From RGIG3009 sp045541305 (GTDB lineage: Bacteria > Bacillota > Clostridia > Oscillospirales > Acutalibacteraceae): 58,494 nucleotides of DNA. Shown here piece by piece: positions 52,107 to 58,494 of the stretch; the stretch's first letter is position 1, and every line of letters starts with the position of its first letter. Under the pieces are notes generated by a model, which saw only the letters and a program-made list of their open reading frames with translations, was not told where the DNA came from and ran no database searches. The position numbers and the translations under genes were made by a program. Where the stretch lies: NCBI GenBank assembly GCA_045541305.1, contig JAZQIV010000118.1:1-58494 (forward strand). The letters are read 5' to 3'.

Positions 52107-52466
52107 TTAAGCAACATACTGACTTCGTTTTTCAAGCGGAGTCAGTTTTGTTTTTAGTTGAATACGTTGGTGGTTGTAGAAATGGATATACTCATCTATG
52201 AGGAGGCGAGCCTCCTCATAGGTCTGAAGTTTTACGCGGTAAATGCACTCTGTTTTAAGAATTGAAAAAATTTTTTCAGCTAAAGCATTGTCATAGGGAT
52301 TACCACGTCTTGACATTGACGGTGTGATGCCGTAAGCCGGTACATTCATTCGGCCTACATATCCGTAATATCCACTTCGTGATACCTTGAAAAATCGACA
52401 CATTTCACTAATTGAATACCTATCTTTGTGACGATAGATTACCATGTATTTTACAGTTGTCTTCAC
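52107..52466 (-). pseudogene. IS3-type OrfB transposase, internally deleted
   Basis: A 119-codon open remnant. Residues 1 to about 38 keep the N-terminal part (ISEMCRFFKVSRSGYYGYVG). From about residue 44 the sequence jumps to the end of the rve/DDE domain, GITPSMSRRGNPYDNALAEK, then YIHFYNHQRIQLKTKLTP. The two catalytic Asp residues and roughly 130-150 residues between them are missing, while the final Glu region stays. The reading frame is intact across the junction (near 52340). It begins as GTG overlapping the OrfA stop (GTGA). Confidence 0.85.
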
Positions 52467-52747
52467 TTCCTTTCTGTGAGCGAGAGAAAATCCCGCAGCA
52501 GTTCATTTTCCATTTTCAATCGTTTGTTTTCGTATTTGTATTCTTGCAATGTCTTTGCCGGTTTTCTTCCTCGCTGTTTTGGAGGTATATTCTTTTCTGG
52601 CCTTGCTCCTATCCAACACTGGATTGCATATCTGCTTATGCCATATTTTCTGCTTAATTCACACTGCGACACTCCTTCTTGATATTCCGTGAGTATCCTT
52701 TCTCTTATTCCTTGCGGATACTTTTTCATCCCTTTTATTCCTGACAT
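52463..52747 (-). CDS. IS3-type OrfA transposase (helix-turn-helix)
   Basis: A 94-residue protein: an N-terminal winged/HTH region (GIRERILTEYQEGVSQCELS, RKYGISRYAIQCWIG) and a leucine-zipper-like C-terminus (YKYENKRLKMENELLRDFLS). Both are typical of the DNA-binding OrfA of IS3-family elements. It is apparently intact. Its ribosome site (AGGAGG at 52755-52760) is buried in the hairpin 52754-52792. Without a working OrfB it may act as an inhibitor of related elements (inference). Confidence 0.88.
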   Translation of the reverse strand: MSGIKGMKKYPQGIRERILTEYQEGVSQCELSRKYGISRYAIQCWIGARPEKNIPPKQRGRKPAKTLQEYKYENKRLKMENELLRDFLSLTERK

Positions 52748-52753
52748 AACAAA

Positions 52754-52792
52754 ACCTCCTATGGTAGTTCTTTAATTCCTACCATAGGAGGT
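52754..52792 (-). promoter_or_regulatory. Hairpin sequestering the OrfA ribosome binding site
   Basis: A perfect 14-bp stem (52754-52767 with 52779-52792) and an 11-nt loop. The AGGAGG used by OrfA, seven bases before its ATG, lies in the second arm. Transcripts reading in from outside would fold and hide it, a known way for insertion elements to limit transposase from read-through. Confidence 0.7.
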
Positions 52793-52830
52793 GCTTTTTT
52801 ACTATTGTCCGTTTTTACCGGACTTGTTCA

Positions 52831-53280
52831 TTAAGCCTCGGTGCTTTTTATATGCTGTAATAATCCTTTGCAGCCTTTTTCGATCTGGCGATACACGCGG
52901 TCAAAATTCCCGCTGTACCAGGGGTCTTCAATATCACCCGGTGTATCGGTAAAATCCAACAAGCGATACACCTTGTTTTGCGGATCTCCGCCGATAAGGC
53001 GTATCAAACGCGAGAGATTGTATTCTTCCATGACCACGATATAATCAAATGCCTCATAGTCATCACGTGTTACCTGACGCGCGCGGTGGTCACCAAAAGG
53101 AATTCTGTGTGCGCGAAGCGTTTGTGCAGCGCGTGGATAGATGGGATTGCCGATCTCCTCGCGTGAAACCGCTTTGGATTCCGCCACAACATCGGTGCCC
53201 TGTATCAACTGCTTAAACACAAACTCCGCCATCGGCGATCTGCAAATGTTCCCGTGACACAAAAATAAAACACGCGTCAT
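52831..53280 (-). CDS. Low-molecular-weight protein-tyrosine phosphatase
   Basis: A 149-residue LMW-PTP (Wzb/YwlE/Etp type). The P-loop VLFLCHGNICRSPMAE carries the Cys-x5-Arg-Ser signature (Cys about residue 8). The general-acid Asp lies in the C-terminal DTPGDIEDPWY motif. It may dephosphorylate tyrosine kinases of capsule synthesis or arginine-phosphorylated proteins. The IS lies directly after the stop codon, which survives as part of the TTA duplication. The ATG directly abuts the etf stop (TAAATG). Confidence 0.93.
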   Translation of the reverse strand: MTRVLFLCHGNICRSPMAEFVFKQLIQGTDVVAESKAVSREEIGNPIYPRAAQTLRAHRIPFGDHRARQVTRDDYEAFDYIVVMEEYNLSRLIRLIGGDPQNKVYRLLDFTDTPGDIEDPWYSGNFDRVYRQIEKGCKGLLQHIKSTEA

Positions 53281-54663
53281 TTACAAGATCTCCTTTACGT
53301 CACAAACAATTCCATAATCCGCATATTTGAAAATGGGAGCATTCGGATCACGGTTAACCGCAATAATCGTGCCGGATTGCCGCACACCGGCGATGTGATG
53401 CACCGCACCGGAAATGCCCAGCGCAATATACACATCCGGATTGATGGTCTTTCCGGTGAGACCCACCTGCATTTCATATGGCAAATAATCATGATCTACC
53501 ATCAAGCGAGATGCGGCTGTGCGCGCTTGCAGAGAATCAGCAAACGCCTGTGCAGTTTCCATGTGTTCCTTGACTCCCATACCAAGGCCCACAACAATCG
53601 GTGCCACGTCCGCCTGCAACGTGCGCACCGTTGCCATCTGCGGACGGGTCATACAACGGATTTTGGCAATAATACTGCCCGAAAAAGCGGGACGGTACAT
53701 AAACAATTCCGTACCATCGGTTTCCAGAGCCGTGCAATCTGCACAAAGTCCCGTTGAAAGCAAGGTTGCCACCTGCGGCGCGACCGCTTTGCTGCGCGTG
53801 TCACTTGCCCACAACACAACCTCCGGCTGACCCTCACGAATCTTCTGTGCCATGTGTTCGGGTTCATCCAGCTCAATCACGGTAATATCGTCGCTGATCG
53901 TACTTGCCATCTCGCGCGGTGCTTCCCCCACGATCCATACGCGGGAAAGACGGGCACCTGATGTTACAATCGGTGCCACACGCTTCTTGCCTTTTTCAAG
54001 ACCGCTTTGAATCGCCTGCTTCAATTCCGATGGCTCAATAAACGTGCAATGGCGCCGGTCTTGATCATTCTCAAACGTTTTTATCACACGCGTTGGCGAA
54101 CCGATTAAACCGCACCGCGACACATCGGCGGCAATATCCTCCGCCGACCAAACCAAAACCTCCGCCTCGCGCGAACGCAAGCTGGGTAAGCGCAACGTGT
54201 TGATACGCTCAACCGTTAACAAGGCCGGAAAAGGGCGTTTGTGAATTACAGCATCACGATCGGTGCAGGTGATCTGTTCATCCGCAATCTGCATTTTCAT
54301 CACGTTCGGGATCAAACTGTACCCGGTCAACACAGACAACGCCGGACCGACTTGCCCGGTATCGCCATCCACCGTTTGCCGCCCGCAAAAGACCAGATCG
54401 GGTTGTAACTTGTGAATCGCCAAAGACAATGTGTAGGACGTTGCCAATGTATCGGCACCGGCAAAAGCGCGGTCGGTCAACAATACCGCCTGCTTAGCAC
54501 CAAGACGCGTTAACGATTTCAAAAAAGCCTCCACAGAAGGCGGTCCCATGCTTAGCAGTGTAACCTCAGCACCGGGAATCGAAAGCGCCGCCTCGTATGC
54601 ACACGCATCAAACGGATTGAGTTCTCCTGCGGCGGATTGCCGCACACATACTACGATTTTCAT
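53281..54663 (-). CDS. Compact fused electron-transfer flavoprotein (EtfB-EtfA)
   Basis: A 460-residue single chain. Residues 1 to about 195 are EtfB-like (MKIVVCVRQSAAGELNPFD, AVLLTDRAFAGADTLATSYT, VFCGRQTVDGDTGQVGPALS, LRLPSLRSREAEVLVWSAED). Residues 215-460 are EtfA-like, ending in the FAD domain GLTGKTINPDVYIALGISGA, VRQSGTIIAVNRDPNAPIFK and YADYGIVCDV. Separate EtfB plus EtfA total about 580-600 residues, so the fusion is compact, with a shortened EtfA N-terminal domain. No acyl-CoA dehydrogenase is in the window. It is 2 bp from an FGGY kinase gene. Confidence 0.87.
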   Translation of the reverse strand: MKIVVCVRQSAAGELNPFDACAYEAALSIPGAEVTLLSMGPPSVEAFLKSLTRLGAKQAVLLTDRAFAGADTLATSYTLSLAIHKLQPDLVFCGRQTVDGDTGQVGPALSVLTGYSLIPNVMKMQIADEQITCTDRDAVIHKRPFPALLTVERINTLRLPSLRSREAEVLVWSAEDIAADVSRCGLIGSPTRVIKTFENDQDRRHCTFIEPSELKQAIQSGLEKGKKRVAPIVTSGARLSRVWIVGEAPREMASTISDDITVIELDEPEHMAQKIREGQPEVVLWASDTRSKAVAPQVATLLSTGLCADCTALETDGTELFMYRPAFSGSIIAKIRCMTRPQMATVRTLQADVAPIVVGLGMGVKEHMETAQAFADSLQARTAASRLMVDHDYLPYEMQVGLTGKTINPDVYIALGISGAVHHIAGVRQSGTIIAVNRDPNAPIFKYADYGIVCDVKEIL

Positions 54664-54665
54664 AC

Positions 54666-56135
54666 TTATCTCGCATCATACAACGGTGCCAACGCATCGT
54701 GGATCCGTTTGTATTCTTCAAATATTTCCGCATACTGCGCCGTACGCGTGGAATTCGGCTCGGTAATTCCTACCTCACGCACACAACGCGTCACCGCATC
54801 CAAAGGATCGGCAAACACGCCGATGGCAATACCGGCGAGCATTGCCGAACCAAACGAAGAATCGCTGCTTTCGGTGCTTTTCAAGGTCATACCGAGAACA
54901 TCGGCTGTCATTTGACGCCACAATTCACCCTTAGCGCCGCCACCGATAACAGTGGCGGTGTTACCGCACGCAATGCCAAGCTGATCCAGGGCGCGTTTGG
55001 AATCCAGCAGCGAATAACACACGCCCTCGAGCACGGCGCGCGTGAAATGTGCGCGCGTGTGCGTGGCGCGAATACCCGTAAAGCTACCGCACAGCATCGG
55101 ATCAGCGTACGGCGTGAGTTCACCGTTCAGATAGGGATGGAAAATCATGCCATTGCATCCAATCGGAACCGCGGCCGCACCGGCGTCCAAGGTGCGGTAA
55201 TCGCCACCGAACGTATCGCGATACCAACGATAAGAGGCAGCACACGATTTGGTAGCCGTTCCCGGATACCACAGCCCCGGAGCAATGTGCGAATAGTTCA
55301 CCAAATGTTGATTAGGGTACGGGCGATCGGTAATCACACAAATTCGCCCGGCAGTTGCCAGTTTGACGGTTACGTCGCCCTGCTTTACCGCGCCGGAGGC
55401 AAACACTTCCATACACGTATCGGTAGTGCCGCAAATCACCGGTGTACCCACAGCTAAACCGGTTTCGGCGGCAGCCGTCATTGTCACCTCGCCGATAATA
55501 TCCGTTGGATTTTTCAAAGGCGGCAACCATTCGGTGGAAACACCGGCTAAAGCACACAGTTCCTCCGACCACTGCATAGTGCGGCAATCGAACAGCATGC
55601 TGCCTTGTGCCTCAATATAATCCGTACACCACACGTCGGTTAAACGATAGCGCAGGTAATCTTTTTCAAAGAAAATATGGCGAACCCGGCCAAAAGTATC
55701 CGGCTCGTTTTCCCGCACCCACATGAGCTGCGGCAGCGTCCAGATCGTATCGGGGCGGTGATACGCCGCTCCAAAGATCGCTTCACCGTGCTTTTCTTTC
55801 AGGTAATTTGCATGTTTGCGAGAACGGCTGTCGGTCCAATGAATGGACGGGCGCAACGGCGTGTATGACTCGTCACACAATACCGCGGTATGCGTTGCCG
55901 AATCCAACGCTATACATGCAATGTCTGTTGCAGCCACACGGCTTGTAGCCAACAGTTCCGTCACGTTTTCACACAAGGCTTTCCACCAATCCGACGGTTC
56001 TTGTTCGCAAGCTCCGTTTCCCGGATATAATGTGGAATATTCGGCCGTGCTCTCCGCTACGATCACGCCGTCTCCCGACAGCAGGGTCGCTTTGGATGCA
56101 CCGCCGCCGAAATCAATACCCAATAAGTATTTCAT
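54666..56135 (-). CDS. FGGY-family carbohydrate kinase (xylulokinase-like)
   Basis: A 489-residue ASKHA-fold kinase. Motifs: LLGIDFGGGASKATLLS (phosphate 1 loop), CIALDSATHTAVLCDESYTP, LRPSIHWTDSRSRKHANYLK, then VIGGGAKGELWRQMTADVLG and SSFGSAMLAGIAIG (adenine and FGGY-like C-terminal motif). The family phosphorylates pentoses, hexoses or alditols. Sequence alone does not tell xylulose from rhamnulose or another sugar. It starts at the ATG at 56135 with TAGGAG upstream. It is co-transcribed with DUF4867 and the fused Etf. Confidence 0.9.
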   Translation of the reverse strand: MKYLLGIDFGGGASKATLLSGDGVIVAESTAEYSTLYPGNGACEQEPSDWWKALCENVTELLATSRVAATDIACIALDSATHTAVLCDESYTPLRPSIHWTDSRSRKHANYLKEKHGEAIFGAAYHRPDTIWTLPQLMWVRENEPDTFGRVRHIFFEKDYLRYRLTDVWCTDYIEAQGSMLFDCRTMQWSEELCALAGVSTEWLPPLKNPTDIIGEVTMTAAAETGLAVGTPVICGTTDTCMEVFASGAVKQGDVTVKLATAGRICVITDRPYPNQHLVNYSHIAPGLWYPGTATKSCAASYRWYRDTFGGDYRTLDAGAAAVPIGCNGMIFHPYLNGELTPYADPMLCGSFTGIRATHTRAHFTRAVLEGVCYSLLDSKRALDQLGIACGNTATVIGGGAKGELWRQMTADVLGMTLKSTESSDSSFGSAMLAGIAIGVFADPLDAVTRCVREVGITEPNSTRTAQYAEIFEEYKRIHDALAPLYDAR

Positions 56136-56144
56136 GTCGATCTC

Positions 56145-56795
56145 CTAATATTTGATCTCATAGTTCGGGCCGCTGATACCGGCCACGACGCCTTTGGCGA
56201 TCAATGCTTCGTTTTCATTATGTGCAATCAACCATTTATTACGATCGGTCAGCAACGGATCGGCAGCCGGGCAAGGCAAGGCGGTGTTGGTACCTTTAGG
56301 CAGCGCGACCACCCAACCGAAGCCGCTATCCGCCGCCTGGCAGGGACAATAGTGCAGCGTTGTGGCGTAGGTTTCCAGCACCGTGCCCTTGGGTACGTAA
56401 AACACCATAAACTGCGAAGCATCGATTTTGTTGTCCTTTACATCCCACAAATGCCCCAAAATCAAAACAAGATCCGTAACAGCAATGTTAATTTCGCTGG
56501 AAGTGTGCCATTCCGTGGCATTTAAGAAACGACTGTACCCCCAACAATACCCGATTTGCGTCGGTAATGTTCCAAAGTAAGCATTGCGAATCTGATCGGC
56601 AATTGCCAATTCTTCGAAAGCTTCAACCGAAGCGCGATAAGCAGAACCACTTTGCGGCATTGCAATTTTTTCAGCCACCGCCATAATCTCTGTGGTATCC
56701 AGGTCAGTGATAAGGCGACCAAACGAGCGAAACTCCTCGCTATTCACCGCATATACTTTAAAATCCGTGTTTTTTTGATTCAAAACTGTCAGCAT
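56145..56795 (-). CDS. DUF4867 family protein
   Basis: A 216-residue protein resembling DUF4867, a cupin-type family of unknown activity found in sugar catabolism clusters. Visible features: FGRLITDLDTTEIMAVAEKI, GYCWGYSRFLNATEWHTSSE (a likely beta-barrel edge with His), MVFYVPKGTVLETYATTLHY, then GFGWVVALPKGTN. Its neighbours are an IolB-like isomerase and an FGGY kinase, so it may handle the same sugar intermediate. The ATG at 56795 has GAAAAG-type weak ribosome-site bases. Confidence 0.75.
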   Translation of the reverse strand: MLTVLNQKNTDFKVYAVNSEEFRSFGRLITDLDTTEIMAVAEKIAMPQSGSAYRASVEAFEELAIADQIRNAYFGTLPTQIGYCWGYSRFLNATEWHTSSEINIAVTDLVLILGHLWDVKDNKIDASQFMVFYVPKGTVLETYATTLHYCPCQAADSGFGWVVALPKGTNTALPCPAADPLLTDRNKWLIAHNENEALIAKGVVAGISGPNYEIKY

Positions 56796-56815
56796 TTCTT
56801 TTCCCCTTTCTGCAA

Positions 56816-56851
56816 CAATAGAGATATGCCGTGCGGCATATCTCTATTTTG
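56816..56851. other. Intergenic hairpin between iolB-like and DUF4867 genes
   Basis: A 14-bp stem, AATAGAGATATGCC with its complement GGCATATCTCTATT, and a 4-nt loop. On the coding strand only TATTG follows, so it is not a convincing terminator there; the T-run is on the other strand. It could stabilise or attenuate the operon mRNA. Confidence 0.55.
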
Positions 56852-56860
56852 TACGCTCAA

Positions 56861-57655
56861 TCAGCGTTTTTCGATCCAGGCGTGATCGGGATCGCTGCTT
56901 CTGTTAAACCCTTGGTGATCGCCAGCCATCAGCCACAAGAAATACGTCTGATAGCCGGGCGTGGAAACGGTGGTGTGATAACCAAACGGAAATTCCACCA
57001 ACTCATCGTTTTTCACGCGATACGCCTCATCCACCGTACCGTCCGCTGTATACAAGCACTGCACAGCGAAACCCTGCTTGGGTTCAAACAGGAAATAATA
57101 AATTTCTTCGGCAATGCACTCGGTCGGCATGTTGTCTTCATCGTGTTTGTGCGGCGGGAAACCGGCCCAGTTCCCCTCGGTACAATACGCTTCACCAATG
57201 GTAAGAATTTTGGCGTTGCTGTTGCCGTCGATAATAAAACTGGTCTCGCGCTGGAACGGTTGCTCACCCAACAACTTCAGTACCACGTGATCTTCACGTA
57301 AGAGCTGCGGCTCAGTCTTTTCACTAACCGGCGTTGCGCACACGGCGATTTTCACGTGATCCAGCGCAATAATCGTCAGTTTCTTATCCCGCGGCATGTA
57401 AAAACTTTCCGCTTTACGGTTTTCAAAAACCGAATTACGGTTACCGACGTTTTCCCACAGCACACAGTCAAACGCCACATTGCAATGGCCCTCCAACATG
57501 ATGAAAGCAGTTTCCTTGTTTTCGGTTTCAAACACCTGCTGTTCACCGGCATCCAGCTCAATAATACCAAATTCCAAACGATTGAGCGTGCATTCACCGA
57601 TCTTGCAGACCGGCGTATACCCTTTGGCAGGTGTGTAAGTCTTCTTATAATTCAT
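56861..57655 (-). CDS. iolB: 5-deoxy-glucuronate isomerase (IolB-like)
   Basis: A 264-residue bicupin protein of the KduI/IolB family. Motifs: RLEFGIIELDAGEQQVFETE, AFIMLEGHCNVAFD, NWAGFPPHKHDEDNMPTE (metal-binding His pair and Glu, about residue 165), EEIYYFLFEPKQGFAVQCLY and YGYQTYFLWLMAGDHQGF-like ending. IolB isomerises 5-deoxy-glucuronate in inositol catabolism. With no other iol genes seen except a kinase of the same superfamily, it may act on another uronate-like sugar. The ATG at 57655 overlaps the kinase stop. Confidence 0.86.
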   Translation of the reverse strand: MNYKKTYTPAKGYTPVCKIGECTLNRLEFGIIELDAGEQQVFETENKETAFIMLEGHCNVAFDCVLWENVGNRNSVFENRKAESFYMPRDKKLTIIALDHVKIAVCATPVSEKTEPQLLREDHVVLKLLGEQPFQRETSFIIDGNSNAKILTIGEAYCTEGNWAGFPPHKHDEDNMPTECIAEEIYYFLFEPKQGFAVQCLYTADGTVDEAYRVKNDELVEFPFGYHTTVSTPGYQTYFLWLMAGDHQGFNRSSDPDHAWIEKR

Positions 57656-58494
57656 ATCCGTTCTCCTTCATATATCTTGTTACGGTTTCAAAATCCGGTA
57701 CACTTTCCCGCGCGCCGATACCGGTACATTTAATGGCCGATACAGCACTTGAAAAATGACAACATTTCAAATAATCGTATCTTTTCACAACGGCTGCGGC
57801 AAAAGCACCGTGAAACACATCACCGGAACCGTTGGAATCCACAACCTGCGCCGGATAGATGGGATACTGCACACAGCGCTCTCCATCATAAAGCAGGCCA
57901 CCGCGTTTTCCCTGCGTGATCACCACAACCTCGGGATGATACCATTCATACAGTTTTTCTGACGCCTCTTCCGCAGTTGCGCAACCTGTATGTCCCAACG
58001 CAAATTCTTCGGATGGAATCATAATATCGGTGTATTGCAGCAACCGTTCCACACCGGCGTACAACCCACCGCAATCGTACAACACCTTGGTGTTGTTTGC
58101 ACGTGCAAACTGTGCTGCAGCAACCGCTGCATCCATCTCATTGCCGTCCACCATCAAAAGATCTGCCTGTGCGATCGCCTCTTTTTGCGCATCCGACAAC
58201 ACAAGTGCCGGCAGATCGCCGCGATCAAACACGCAGGTGCGGCTGGAAGAATCGGCGCACAGCCAAATCACCGAGGAAAACGAACGATATCCGTTTTTCA
58301 CGTCGATAAGTGACGTATCCACACCGTATTTTTCAAAATCCCGCTTCAAAAACACGCCGCCGGCATCGTTGGATAGAACCCCGATATAGGCCGTGCTCTC
58401 CCCCAACTTTTGGGCCGCTACCAGGCCGGTAGCAGTCGGGCCCGCACCCGCAGGCTTGCTGCCCGGGGGCCGCCTTTTGGGTTTTTCGGCGAGG
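57645..58494 (-). CDS. PfkB-family carbohydrate kinase (5' end outside window)
   Basis: At least 283 residues, open to the right edge. KPAGAGPTATGLVAAQKLGE near the edge is the PfkB N-terminal motif (normally GG-x-xxN-x-A), and the C-terminal catalytic signature is VVDSNGSGDVFHGAFAAAVV with Asp as base. The middle has ITQGKRGGLLYDGERCVQYP and YDCGGLYAGVERLLQY. The family phosphorylates ribose, fructose, deoxy-gluconate or sulfofructose. Adjacent to iolB it could be an IolC-like kinase; the motif variant GPTATGL also resembles the sulfofructose-kinase group. The stop overlaps the iolB start. Confidence 0.85.
   Translation of the reverse strand, partial: LAEKPKRRPPGSKPAGAGPTATGLVAAQKLGESTAYIGVLSNDAGGVFLKRDFEKYGVDTSLIDVKNGYRSFSSVIWLCADSSSRTCVFDRGDLPALVLSDAQKEAIAQADLLMVDGNEMDAAVAAAQFARANNTKVLYDCGGLYAGVERLLQYTDIMIPSEEFALGHTGCATAEEASEKLYEWYHPEVVVITQGKRGGLLYDGERCVQYPIYPAQVVDSNGSGDVFHGAFAAAVVKRYDYLKCCHFSSAVSAIKCTGIGARESVPDFETVTRYMKENGYEL

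Larger units (their letters stand above)
52046..52830 (-). mobile_element. Internally deleted IS3-family element (785 bp)
   Basis: The ends are imperfect inverted repeats of about 41 bp. Both begin TGAAC and both contain CGGACA and AAAAGCACCT at matching offsets. The flanks carry a 3-bp direct repeat TTA (52043-52045 and 52831-52833), the usual IS3-type target duplication. Inside are a complete OrfA and an OrfB that lacks most of its catalytic domain. At 785 bp it is well below the 1.2-1.4 kb of intact relatives, so it can probably move only if transposase is supplied in trans. Confidence 0.88.
52028..52848. terminator. Split bidirectional terminator (interrupted by the IS)
   Basis: AAAAGCACCGAGG (left arm, ending at 52040) and CCTCGGTGCTTTT (right arm, 52836-52848) are perfect complements now 795 bp apart. 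Removing 52046-52830 and one TTA copy rejoins them around a 7-nt loop, TGTTAAG. The right arm also encodes the last residues of the tyrosine phosphatase. Confidence 0.8.

Noticed and set aside
56816..56851. Hairpin as a terminator before the DUF4867 gene
   Set aside because: The T-run is on the non-transcribed side, so it would not terminate the leftward operon.

Overview
The window looks like a piece of a spore-forming, Gram-positive Clostridia chromosome, most likely a glycan-degrading gut or rumen type close to Oscillospiraceae/Ruminococcaceae. That placement is an inference. It rests on spoIIGA, sigE, sigG and a YlmC/YmxH protein, an LPXTG surface protein, a SigH-like sigma factor, NfnAB, and ABC sugar permeases with no ATPase beside them. 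No rRNA, CRISPR array, prophage or origin was seen. There is one tRNA gene and one degenerate insertion sequence.

Layout. 0-5 kb is housekeeping and sporulation: tsf (partial), rpsB, ylmC, sigG, sigE, spoIIGA, with sigG inverted and tail to tail with sigE. 4.3-9.4 kb holds a LemA/TPM pair, an AraC regulator divergent from galK-galT, and a zinc-ribbon protein. 9.4-12.4 kb carries a SigH-like sigma factor and nfnAB. 12.6-15.2 kb has tRNA-Tyr(GUA) with its own promoter and terminator, a DUF6056 membrane protein and a GtrB-like glycosyltransferase. 15.2-18.8 kb has an AraC / L-rhamnose mutarotase / class II aldolase operon, divergent from an ADP-ribosylglycohydrolase-like gene.

18.8-35.5 kb is one long leftward array: nagA, nagB, a TIM-barrel isomerase, a Gfo/Idh/MocA oxidoreductase, a GH78 rhamnosidase, a 36-residue peptide, a large secreted discoidin-like protein, a second related 36-residue peptide, a Thr-rich lipoprotein, an LPXTG discoidin-like protein, a Thr-rich solute-binding lipoprotein, a membrane-anchored beta-helix protein and a GH3 enzyme. 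An AraC gene (35.9 kb) reads away from it. 36.9-49.6 kb is a second leftward array: a 964-residue solute-binding protein, two permeases, a beta-propeller/YIP1 protein, a DUF5696 protein, two more permeases and a beta-helix protein. The promoters of the two arrays share a 46-bp block (38/46 identical). It holds a 21-bp direct repeat and a -35/-10 at the same phase, so one AraC-type activator probably switches both on together.

50-58.5 kb contains a MATE transporter and HAD hydrolase operon, an internally deleted IS3-type element sitting in the loop of a former terminator, a tyrosine phosphatase, a compact fused EtfBA protein, an FGGY kinase, a DUF4867 protein, an IolB-like isomerase and a PfkB kinase cut by the right edge. 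Taken together, the accessory genes read as a system for binding, trimming, importing and catabolising rhamnose- and amino-sugar-containing glycans.

Most interesting: the pair of paralogous 36-residue peptides bracketing the surface protein, the shared AraC-type operator, the IS insertion into a terminator loop, and the inverted sigG.
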